From JBEKYH01 sp049511115 (lineage in GTDB: Bacteria > Planctomycetota > Phycisphaerae > Tepidisphaerales > Tepidisphaeraceae), in the NCBI GenBank assembly GCA_049511115.1, contig JBEKYH010000364.1, forward strand, positions 1 to 7,001: 7,001 nt of DNA, written 5' to 3'. The translations under genes were made by a program, and so were the position numbers. Positions 1 through 5,336 of this stretch are shown piece after piece; within the stretch, counting starts at the first letter, position 1; each line of letters starts with the position of its first letter. The notes under the pieces were generated by a model. The model worked only from the letters and a program-made list of their open reading frames with translations, was not told the origin of the DNA and ran no database searches.

Positions 1-58
1 AAGACAAGGGGACATTCATATTTATGAAAGCAAGACAAGGGGACATTCATATTTATGA
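1..58. repeat. Two copies of a 27-bp direct repeat
   Basis: Positions 1-27 and 32-58 are identical over 27 bp, with core GGGGACATTCATATTT, separated by the 4-bp spacer AAGC. The window opens exactly at the start of a copy, so more units may lie to the left. From memory, GGGGACATTCATATTT-like motifs recur in intergenic DNA of repeat-rich bacterial genomes, often near IS200-like/REP-associated tyrosine transposases. That link is inference; no transposase is visible here. The short spacer and AT-rich unit argue against a CRISPR. Confidence 0.85.
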
Positions 59-75
59 TACTTCTATGATACTTC
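54..75. repeat. 11-bp perfect tandem duplication
   Basis: TATGATACTTC occurs twice back to back (54-64 and 65-75). The first unit starts inside the last five bases of the preceding 27-bp repeat, so the two repeats are nested. This looks like slippage or a duplication scar at the repeat boundary. Confidence 0.8.
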
Positions 76-228
76 CCCCGCCCCCCCTTCGGCCGCCCGC
101 GCGGCCGCATTGTGAAGGGCCGCCCCAGCCGTTCGGCCGCCCAAACTGTTCGAAAGTGTCCGGAAGTGTTCCACGGGTCCAATCCCCCTCAACCGCTCAT
201 CCGCCCGAAGAACACCGCCGCACCCCGC
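76..228. other. Non-coding C-rich spacer downstream of pntAA
   Basis: No credible gene is present on either strand. The stretch is rich in C runs on the plus strand. It contains a perfect 7-bp inverted repeat, CGGCCGC (90-96) and GCGGCCG (101-107), around a 4-base loop. The hairpin lies about 120 bp beyond the pntAA stop in the direction of pntAA transcription. It is not followed by a T-tract on either strand, so it is not a convincing intrinsic terminator. Confidence 0.5.
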
Positions 229-1365
229 TCAATTCCCCAGCAACTCCTTCACCTTCGGATGCACCACCGCCCCCCCATGCGCCACCAAACACCCCGCGAT
301 CACCTCATCCGCCAGATCAATCTTCAACTTCCCCTCCTTATCCACCAGAATCCCCAACAGCTTCACCAGATTGTTGGCGTACATCCCGCTGGCATGAAAC
401 GGCACCGTCGCCGGCAAATTCGTGTGACCGATGATCTTTACGCCATGCCGAACGACCGTATTCCCCGGCTCAGTCAGTTCGCAATTCCCGCCGCGCTCCG
501 CGGCCAAATCCACGATCACCGACCCCAACTGCATGCGCTCGACCGCCGTCGCGGGAATGAGCCGCGGCGCGGGCTTGCCCGGCACCAGGGCCGTGGTGAT
601 CACGACGTCGCTTTCGGCGATCACTTTGGCCATCAGTTCGGCCTGCTTCTTCTGCTGCTCCGGCGTGATGGCCTTGGCATAGCCGCCCTTGTCCTGGGCA
701 TCGCCGACTTCCAGCGGCAATTCGACGAACCGCGCCCCCACCGATTGCACCTGCTCCTTGACGGCCGCGCGCACATCAAAGGCGCTGACCACGGCACCCA
801 GACGCTTGGCCGTCGAGATCGCCTGCAAACCGGCGACGCCCGCCCCGATCACAAACACGCGGCACGCCTGCATGGTCCCCGCCGCCGTCATCAACATGGG
901 GAAAATCTTCGTCGCCGACTCGGCCGCAAGAATCACCGCTTTATACCCCGCGATATTCGCCTGGCTCGACAGCGCATCCATCGCCTGCGCCCGCGTGACG
1001 CGCGGGATGAGCTCCATCGAGATCAGCGACAGCCCGCGCTTGGCAATCGCTGCACAGGCTTGCGGTGACGACAGCGGATCACAAAACCCAATCAACAGCG
1101 CCGCGGGCCTAACCGACCCAAAGTCGTCGTCCGCCAGATGGCAGTGCACCGTCAGCAGTACAGCCGCCTCCTTCAGCAGCTCCGCGCGGGCGACGACTTT
1201 CGCCCCCTTTTCAACATAAGCCGCATCCGTAAATCCCGCGGCCACTCCCGCTCCGGCCTCCACGAGGACATTCATCTTGGCCTTAACCAGCGCCGCCACC
1301 GCCGCAGGCGTGGTGGCCACCCGCGTCTCGCCCGCCGCCGTCTCCTTCAGTGCCGCGACAATCAT
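229..1365 (-). CDS. pntAA: NAD(P) transhydrogenase subunit alpha-1 (NAD(H)-binding domain I, split-type PntAA)
   Basis: This 378-residue protein is the soluble NAD(H)-binding domain of proton-translocating transhydrogenase, which moves hydride between NADH and NADP+ coupled to proton flow across the inner membrane. The N-terminus has the alanine dehydrogenase/PNT signature (KETAAGETRVATTP, residues 7-20; VEAGAGVAAGFTDAAY, 35-50). Residues R122, Q127, D130 and S133 match the family RQD loop that contacts the nicotinamide. The Rossmann motif is GAGVAGLQA (174-182), followed by D197 in FDVR, which fits NAD(H) preference, and a mobile-loop GGYAK with Y229. The chain ends at ...HPKVKELLGN with no membrane helices, as in three-gene (Rhodospirillum rubrum-type) systems. 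The frame stays open upstream to 1446, but ATG 1363-1365 is chosen: GGAGG lies 9 nt upstream and family similarity begins there. No pntAB or pntB is seen downstream in the window. Confidence 0.95.
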   Translation of the reverse strand: MIVAALKETAAGETRVATTPAAVAALVKAKMNVLVEAGAGVAAGFTDAAYVEKGAKVVARAELLKEAAVLLTVHCHLADDDFGSVRPAALLIGFCDPLSSPQACAAIAKRGLSLISMELIPRVTRAQAMDALSSQANIAGYKAVILAAESATKIFPMLMTAAGTMQACRVFVIGAGVAGLQAISTAKRLGAVVSAFDVRAAVKEQVQSVGARFVELPLEVGDAQDKGGYAKAITPEQQKKQAELMAKVIAESDVVITTALVPGKPAPRLIPATAVERMQLGSVIVDLAAERGGNCELTEPGNTVVRHGVKIIGHTNLPATVPFHASGMYANNLVKLLGILVDKEGKLKIDLADEVIAGCLVAHGGAVVHPKVKELLGN

Positions 1366-1374
1366 GTTGATCGT

Positions 1375-1379
1375 CCTCC
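1375..1379 (-). promoter_or_regulatory. Ribosome-binding site fixing the pntAA start
   Basis: The minus strand reads GGAGG followed by 9 nt and then ATG (1365-1363). This favours the internal start over the 27-residue longer alternative, whose extra residues do not resemble the family. Confidence 0.75.
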
Positions 1380-1442
1380 AAATTCCCCAACAACTGATCG
1401 GCCCGCTCCAAGGGTATACGGTAAGGCCGGTCGGGATTGCGA

Positions 1443-1829
1443 TCAATTGAAGTTCGCTCGGTTTATTGAAGGCACGTCAACCTGCGAACCGGGGCTTACG
1501 CCACACGAACGATTAGGCGCTGTCGACCTGGCAGGACGAGGTGAGCCTCCGACGGCGCGAGTTTGACCGAAAATCGGCGGCGAATTGAGCAGCGTGACCC
1601 GCGAACGCTCGGGCAGCTTAACTGCGGGGTCAAGGGGGCGCACCAGTCCATTCTCCACAACACCCGCCACCGCGACAGGCTCCCTACGGATTCGTCCCAG
1701 GTGAGTTTCGATCGAGGATGTGGGGGCGTCGGGAGACAGTTGTAGCGGCGCCAGCGGCGTCTGGGCGGCAATGAACTCGTCCTTCGCTCGGCGCTCAGGG
1801 CTGCGAGAGTCAATTTCGGGCGTTGCCAT
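1443..1829 (-). CDS. Small protein with an antitoxin-like (AF2212/DUF104-type) beta motif; orphan, unusual tail
   Basis: This is a predicted 128-residue protein. Residues 52-82 contain VAVAGVVENGLVRPLDPAVKLPERSRVTLL. This matches the pattern of short antitoxins paired with PIN toxins (V-x-ENG-x-(I/L/V)-x-PL-x-P/G-x-x-LPE-x-x-x-V), seen in AF2212/DUF104-like proteins. The N-terminal 50 residues are polar and probably helical (SPERRAKDEFIAA, then ETHLGRIRRE). Proteins of this type normally end soon after the RVTLL strand. Here another 45 residues rich in Pro, Arg and Ser follow, with no recognisable fold, so the original stop may have been lost. The ATG at 1829-1827 has AGGG 8 nt upstream. No PIN-domain gene adjoins it: pntAA begins 77 bp downstream. 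Whether it acts as an antitoxin is inferred; the assignment rests on a short motif. Confidence 0.5.
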   Translation of the reverse strand: MATPEIDSRSPERRAKDEFIAAQTPLAPLQLSPDAPTSSIETHLGRIRREPVAVAGVVENGLVRPLDPAVKLPERSRVTLLNSPPIFGQTRAVGGSPRPARSTAPNRSCGVSPGSQVDVPSINRANFN

Positions 1830-1923
1830 AGGATTATCCCTGTCGTTCAGTATGCGGTAATTACAAAAATCGGCGGCTCGCTCGTCTCGTCAAAACCGGT
1901 ACTGCACCATGAAAGAAACCCTT

Positions 1924-2289
1924 CTACCCCATGTACCCCGCCTTCCTGAACACCGCAAACCCCTCCACGGTCAGCCGCTCCAACTCCTCAAACAGCGCTT
2001 CATCGCACACCTTGAAATTAAAACACGACTTCCCCTGCATGCGTGCCTTCAACTTCGGCGAAAAATCATCCAGCAACTTGGGAGCGCCATAGACGGGCAT
2101 CAAATGATAGCTGACGTAACCCTTTCCGATTTCAACCCAGGCGATGGGCATCGGCGTCTTGTGCTTGGGATGCATGCCGCCAATCAGTGAAAACCGGCGC
2201 GGCGATTCGTCCTTGATCGCCATGCTTCCCGCGTGCTTGCGGAGGATATCGCTCAATCGCCGGAAGACCTGCTCAAATTCCACCGACAT
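1924..2289 (-). CDS. Conserved protein of unknown function (YVSYHLMPVY / MQGKSCFNFK family)
   Basis: A 121-residue soluble protein with no signal peptide or membrane segment. The conserved-looking core is AWVEIGKGYVSYHLMPVY (residues 50-67), then SPKLKARMQGKSCFNFK (77-93), and a C-terminal helical part DEALFEELERLTVEGFAVFRKAGYMG. I recognise this pattern from short uncharacterised bacterial proteins in Acidobacteria, Bacteroidetes and Planctomycetes-like genomes. The fold may be related to the DUF1801/YdhG type, but I cannot confirm that and no activity is known to me. The start is well supported: on the minus strand a GGGGAGGG run ends 4 nt before ATG (2289-2287). It is the first of three co-directional minus-strand genes; the 94-bp gap to the next one makes a shared transcript possible but not shown. 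Confidence 0.85.
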   Translation of the reverse strand: MSVEFEQVFRRLSDILRKHAGSMAIKDESPRRFSLIGGMHPKHKTPMPIAWVEIGKGYVSYHLMPVYGAPKLLDDFSPKLKARMQGKSCFNFKVCDEALFEELERLTVEGFAVFRKAGYMG

Positions 2290-2405
2290 GATTCCCTCCC
2301 CAGTAACCAGAATGATCTTGAGCGCCCAGGTTCAACGACAAATTGACGTCCCCCCAGTCTAATTTCGCGCGACTCCCCGCGCCAAGCAACTGCGCCGCCT
2401 GTTCA

Positions 2406-2428
2406 TACGACGCCTTTCAAACGTCATA
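2406..2428. repeat. Imperfect dyad in the divergent intergenic region
   Basis: TACGACG (2406-2412) and CGTCATA (2422-2428) form an inverted repeat with one mismatch around a 9-base centre. It lies where the -35 of the GH13 promoter would fall and upstream of the minus-strand gene at 2289, so it could be an operator. A dyad this short can occur by chance. Confidence 0.25.
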
Positions 2429-2441
2429 TTACGGGTATACT
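2415..2441 (+). promoter_or_regulatory. Candidate promoter of the GH13 gene
   Basis: TATACT (2436-2441) is a good -10 match about 55 nt upstream of the GH13 ATG. The best -35-like hexamer, TTTCAA (2415-2420), is weak and has a short 15-bp spacer, so the call rests mainly on the -10. Confidence 0.35.
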
Positions 2442-2496
2442 CGCCCCAGCTCGACCGTTGTCGCGCTAACAATAAAGTCACCAAGGTCTGTCCCCT

Positions 2497-4188
2497 ATGC
2501 CGTTAAACCATCGTCCCATCCCCCATCTGCCCTCCGTTCCGCGATCGCGATCCGTCGCGGATGATATTCATCGCTCCTACCCGACCGGAAAGCTGGAGTT
2601 TTCGCGCGCGTTTTCGGGAAGCGCGATGGAGCTCTCCATCTCCACCGGCAAGCGGTTTCCGCCCAATGCCCGGGCGATTCTGGTCACCACCATCAACGCC
2701 ACCCACGACGGCGAGTGGCTTGAAATCCCCTTCGCCCTGCGCGATGAAAAAACCTTCACCTGCCGCATCGTGCCGGAGCAGCCGGGGCTTTATTCATTCT
2801 GGGCTCTCTTCTCGCTGGACGGCGGAGCCACCTGGCAGCACGACCCGGTCCCCGACGCCTGGGTGCTCGTGGACCCGCCGCAGGCCGACCATCTGCGCAT
2901 GTACACGCTGATCCCCAGCGTATCAGGAACGATTGCCGACTGGGCTCACGAACTCCCCAACATCAAGGCGATGGGATTCAACGCCATCCACTTTCTGCCG
3001 CTGACGACGCTGGATACATCGCAAAGTCCCTACTCGGCCAAAGACCTGTTCGGCGTCGAGCCTTCCTACCTCACCCCGGGCACCGGCCACGGCGGGCTGG
3101 CCCAGCTTGAGGGTTTGATCGAAGTCGCCAAGGCCCTGGACATGCGCCTCTGCTTCGATCTCGTCCTCAACCACGTCGGCGTGGACAGCCAGATCGCCAG
3201 GCGCGCCCCCGAGTGGATCATGCCCGACAGCACGCGCCCCGACGGGCTTCGCCGTGCGCGCTATTGGTCGGATAAAGGCTGGCAGCCGTGGAATGACCTG
3301 GTGCTGATCGACTATGAACATCCCTCGCAGACGACCCGCGCCGACATCCTCGCTTACATGACCGAGTACGCCCTCTTCTGGGCCAAGTTCGCCAGCGACA
3401 CCAACGGCTTCGTGCGTTTCGACAACCTGCACAGCAGCGACAAAGCCTTCGTCGATCTGGTAACGCAGGCCCTTCATCGCGAGTATCCCAACGTAGGGAT
3501 CGTCGCGGAGTATTTCACCGACGCCGGCACACTGCTTAACACCGTTCCCAAATGGGGCCTTAGTCTCATTCTCGCCACGCCGTGGGATCACCGCTTCGTT
3601 CCGCAATTGCGCGAATACTTAAAATGGATTCACTCTCTCTCCGATCACGTGCGTTTTTTCATGCCGGTCACGTCGCACGATTCCGGCTCCCCCGCCCAGG
3701 AATTCGGCTCGGTTGAATCCACCATCCCGCGCTACGTCGCCGCCGCCCTGCTGGGAACCGGCGCCACCGGAATCACCCAAGGCGTCGAATGGGGAGTGAA
3801 GGAACGATTCAATTTCATCGGCAAGCAGCCCAAGTGGACCCCCGAGGGCGCTCCCGTGTTCGCCGACTTCCTGCGCAAGGTGAACGAAATCCTCGTCGCC
3901 GAGCCTGCCTTCCGGCGCGGCGAAAACTGCCAGTTCGTGGACGCCAACCATCACGCCGTGATTGGCGCCTTCCGCAAAGACGCCCGGCCGGGCAAAGTGG
4001 GGCTTCTGGTCCTGTGCAATTTCGATGTTTTCCACCAACAGGAATTCAAGGCCGATCTTTCCGCGCTGCTGGGGACCAAGGGAAGCATCGATTGCGTCGA
4101 TTTGATGAGCGGCCTGAAAAGCACCTTCTTTGCGCAAGACGTAAGCCTGGTTCTCCCCGCGTGTGCGGCGCAGGTGTGGAGGTTTTGA
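2497..4188 (+). CDS. GH13-family alpha-glucan enzyme, debranching-enzyme glucanotransferase-like (GH13_25/AGL-like)
   Basis: A 563-residue protein predicted to act on alpha-1,4-glucans, as hydrolase or 4-alpha-glucanotransferase, in glycogen or maltodextrin metabolism. Residues about 33-130 form a beta-sandwich-like domain (GEWLEIPFALRDEKTFTCR, PGLYSFWALFSLDGGATW). The TIM barrel follows from about 135. GH13 conserved regions are all present: I, DLVLNHV (221-227); II, GFVRFDNLH (304-312) with R307 and nucleophile D309; III, VAEYF (336-340) with acid/base E338; IV, VTSHDSG (391-397) with H394 and D395. The stretch FNAIHFLPLTTLDTSQSPYS (161-180), the RxDNxH form of region II and the MPVTSHDSGSP arrangement resemble the N-terminal half of eukaryotic-type debranching enzyme. 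GlgE lacks the region IV SHD. A C-terminal beta domain closes the protein (VGLLVLCNFD onward), with no GH133 glucosidase domain. There is no signal peptide, so it is probably cytoplasmic. An in-frame TAA at 2473 limits the start to ATG 2497; a weak AAGG lies 10 nt upstream. Exact specificity is uncertain. Confidence 0.88.
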   Translation: MPLNHRPIPHLPSVPRSRSVADDIHRSYPTGKLEFSRAFSGSAMELSISTGKRFPPNARAILVTTINATHDGEWLEIPFALRDEKTFTCRIVPEQPGLYSFWALFSLDGGATWQHDPVPDAWVLVDPPQADHLRMYTLIPSVSGTIADWAHELPNIKAMGFNAIHFLPLTTLDTSQSPYSAKDLFGVEPSYLTPGTGHGGLAQLEGLIEVAKALDMRLCFDLVLNHVGVDSQIARRAPEWIMPDSTRPDGLRRARYWSDKGWQPWNDLVLIDYEHPSQTTRADILAYMTEYALFWAKFASDTNGFVRFDNLHSSDKAFVDLVTQALHREYPNVGIVAEYFTDAGTLLNTVPKWGLSLILATPWDHRFVPQLREYLKWIHSLSDHVRFFMPVTSHDSGSPAQEFGSVESTIPRYVAAALLGTGATGITQGVEWGVKERFNFIGKQPKWTPEGAPVFADFLRKVNEILVAEPAFRRGENCQFVDANHHAVIGAFRKDARPGKVGLLVLCNFDVFHQQEFKADLSALLGTKGSIDCVDLMSGLKSTFFAQDVSLVLPACAAQVWRF

Positions 4189-4234
4189 AGCGAACTGGGT
4201 GTAGCTCCTCCTTGTGGCGACACTGCCCTTTACC

Positions 4235-4272
4235 CCCTCTCCATGTACTCAGGGAAAGGGTTGGGGCGAGGG
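4235..4272 (+). repeat. Intergenic hairpin repeat, possible terminator of the GH13 gene
   Basis: CCCTCTCC (4235-4242) pairs with GGAAAGGG (4253-4260) at 7 of 8 positions around a 10-base loop. TTGGGGCGAGGG (4261-4272) follows. This is the layout of the widespread bacterial intergenic repeat of the form CCCTCTCC...GGGAGAGGGTTGGGGTGAGGG, here somewhat diverged. It begins 46 bp after the GH13 stop and precedes the toxin-antitoxin promoter, so it may end or buffer read-through. There is no T-tract. Confidence 0.6.
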
Positions 4273-4358
4273 TTCTTCGCCTTTCGCCATAATTGAGCGC
4301 CACACCCAGCGAACTTCGCATGATCCGACGCCTGAATGCAACGCGCGGAAGTGTGGAG

Positions 4359-4364
4359 TATAAT
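4359..4364 (+). promoter_or_regulatory. Perfect -10 box of the vapBC operon, possibly giving a leaderless mRNA
   Basis: TATAAT matches the consensus exactly and ends 9 nt before the antitoxin ATG at 4374. A start point about 7 nt after the -10 would fall at about 4371, leaving a 2-3 base leader. No Shine-Dalgarno sequence precedes the ATG. No good -35 hexamer is visible at 16-18 bp spacing. Confidence 0.55.
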
Positions 4365-4373
4365 ATTAAGATT

Positions 4374-4637
4374 ATGTCCTCAACGATCCGACAGACTGTG
4401 ACAATCCGATCCGGCGGCGTCGTCGAGATTCATTCGCCCGAACTTCACGAGGGGGACCAGGCCGACGTCACCGTCGTTGTCACCCGGCCGCCCAACGGAA
4501 AGCCACAGGATCGGCAGCCCGCGGGCTGGCGTCGCTTTGCCGGCGCCGTAAATCGGAAAGATGCACAAGCGGGAGATAATCATCGCGTCGATGCCGATCT
4601 CGCTGGCGAATATGGCGGCAAGTCGAAGGCGGAGTGA
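4374..4637 (+). CDS. vapB: VapB-type antitoxin
   Basis: An 87-residue protein predicted to neutralise the VapC ribonuclease encoded next to it and, with VapC, to repress its own promoter. The N-terminal part is a short beta-rich unit (TIRQTVTIRSGGVVEIHSPELHEGDQADVTVVV, residues 4-36) like the antitoxins found before PIN toxins. The C-terminal tail is acidic and amphipathic (WRRFAGAVNRKD, then DADLAGEYGG), the usual toxin-wrapping segment. The frame is open to 4293, but ATG 4374 is preferred: family similarity begins there and it sits immediately downstream of a perfect TATAAT. The stop (TGA 4635-4637) overlaps the candidate GTG start of vapC by 4 bp, typical of translationally coupled toxin-antitoxin pairs. 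The family is recognised from pattern and context. Confidence 0.82.
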   Translation: MSSTIRQTVTIRSGGVVEIHSPELHEGDQADVTVVVTRPPNGKPQDRQPAGWRRFAGAVNRKDAQAGDNHRVDADLAGEYGGKSKAE

Positions 4638-5035
4638 CGATGCTGCTGGATACTTCGGGGTTGTATTGCTATCTCGACGCTGGGGACGCGCGCCATGGCG
4701 ATGCTGTTTCACTCCTCGAATCCGCCAATGTGCGACTGACCCACAACTATGTGCTGGCCGAGCTTGTCGCGCTTTGCAACGCACGCGGGATAGATCGCGG
4801 AGTAACGCTCGGATTTATCACTGCGCTCATAGACGACCCCGATGTTGCGATCGTGTGGGTCGGACAAGAGCAGCACCGTTCAGCCGTCGAACTTTTGCGG
4901 GCGCGCCCTGACAAAAATTATTCTCTGTGTGACGCAGTAAGCTTCCTCGTAATGAAGCGGCACGCGTTGACAGAGGCTCTCTCAACAGATCGCCACTTCG
5001 AACAGGAAGGGTTTACTCGCCTGTTGCGGTTGTAG
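4634..5035 (+). CDS. vapC: VapC-type PIN-domain ribonuclease toxin
   Basis: A 133-residue PIN-domain protein, the usual VapC length, expected to be a Mg2+-dependent endoribonuclease that blocks growth when freed from VapB. All four active-site acidic residues are visible: D6 in MLLDTSG, E43 in NYVLAEL, D100 in YSLCDAVSF and D119 in LSTDRHF. The toxin therefore looks catalytically intact. Two starts are possible: GTG 4634, which overlaps the vapB stop as GTGA, or ATG 4640, two codons later. GGAG at 4631-4634 is 5 nt before ATG 4640 and supports the shorter form; the difference is two residues. The RNA target cannot be read from sequence. Confidence 0.93.
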   Translation: MTMLLDTSGLYCYLDAGDARHGDAVSLLESANVRLTHNYVLAELVALCNARGIDRGVTLGFITALIDDPDVAIVWVGQEQHRSAVELLRARPDKNYSLCDAVSFLVMKRHALTEALSTDRHFEQEGFTRLLRL

Positions 5036-5144
5036 GTTATTGAACCATTCGCGGTTTGGCCTTTTTCGATTCCTCAAACGGAACGGTCCTGAGTCCGGCG
5101 CGAGATTCGAGCCCCTCGCGTATCATTTCCTCCCGTCGTGCGTC

Positions 5145-5153
5145 TGCTATGGT
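5145..5153 (+). promoter_or_regulatory. Candidate extended -10 promoter upstream of the small ORF and methyltransferase
   Basis: TGCTATGGT fits an extended -10 (TGn followed by TATGGT at 5148-5153). The predicted start near 5160 lies just before the GGAGG at 5166-5170 that serves the 48-residue ORF. No clear -35 is present, which is tolerated with an extended -10. Confidence 0.35.
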
Positions 5154-5177
5154 GAACCTCATCCCGGAGGCAAGCCG

Positions 5178-5324
5178 ATGACGAGCCAGCAGGCCGATCT
5201 CGGTGTTGACGGTCGGCATGTTGGCGCAACAGGAACAATTCACTACGACCTGACAACTGCCTGGAACGCGGAATTCCGCAAGGTTCCTGTGATTCGGTCG
5301 ATTGACCTGGGGAAAACCGCATGA
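5178..5324 (+). CDS. Hypothetical 48-residue small protein upstream of the methyltransferase
   Basis: I do not recognise this 48-residue ORF. It is supported by its signals: GGAGG at 5166-5170 lies 7 nt before ATG 5178, an extended -10-like TGCTATGGT lies just upstream, and the methyltransferase ATG follows 12 nt after its stop. The sequence (MTSQQADLGVDGRHVGATG..., ending VIRSIDLGKTA) has mixed charge, no cysteines and no membrane segment. It could be a genuine small protein, a leader peptide coupling translation to the methyltransferase, or the remnant of a larger gene. A longer in-frame start at 5040 exists but lacks comparable support. A minus-strand ORF covering 5037-5243 overlaps it and cannot be excluded on sequence alone. 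Confidence 0.4.
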   Translation: MTSQQADLGVDGRHVGATGTIHYDLTTAWNAEFRKVPVIRSIDLGKTA

Positions 5325-5336
5325 TGAAATCAGGAA

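Noticed and set aside
1..58. CRISPR array
   Set aside because: Only two units with a 4-bp spacer; CRISPR spacers are about 30 bp and no cas gene is visible.
90..107. Intrinsic terminator for pntAA at the CGGCCGC/GCGGCCG hairpin
   Set aside because: There is no T-tract after the stem on either strand and it lies about 120 bp beyond the stop codon.
112..1068. 318-residue plus-strand open frame opposite pntAA
   Set aside because: His/Arg/Pro-rich shadow of the well-supported pntAA on the other strand; no domain, start signal or family resemblance.
689..1219. 176-residue plus-strand open frame opposite pntAA
   Set aside because: Shadow frame with Ser/Ala/Thr-rich unstructured sequence and no motif.
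1366..1446. Longer N-terminus of PntAA starting at 1446
   Set aside because: The extra 27 residues (MIAIPTGLTVYPWSG...) do not resemble the family, and GGAGG is correctly placed for ATG 1365.
2923..4137. Two long minus-strand open frames (2923-3606 and 3619-4137) opposite the GH13 gene
   Set aside because: Typical antisense frames of a GC-rich gene; the plus-strand frame carries all GH13 catalytic motifs.
5037..5243. 68-residue minus-strand ORF with a GTG start
   Set aside because: Moderately protein-like (a charged helix-like segment ADARREEMIREGLESRAG), but it lacks a ribosome-binding site and competes with a better-signalled plus-strand ORF. Left uncalled but not fully excluded.
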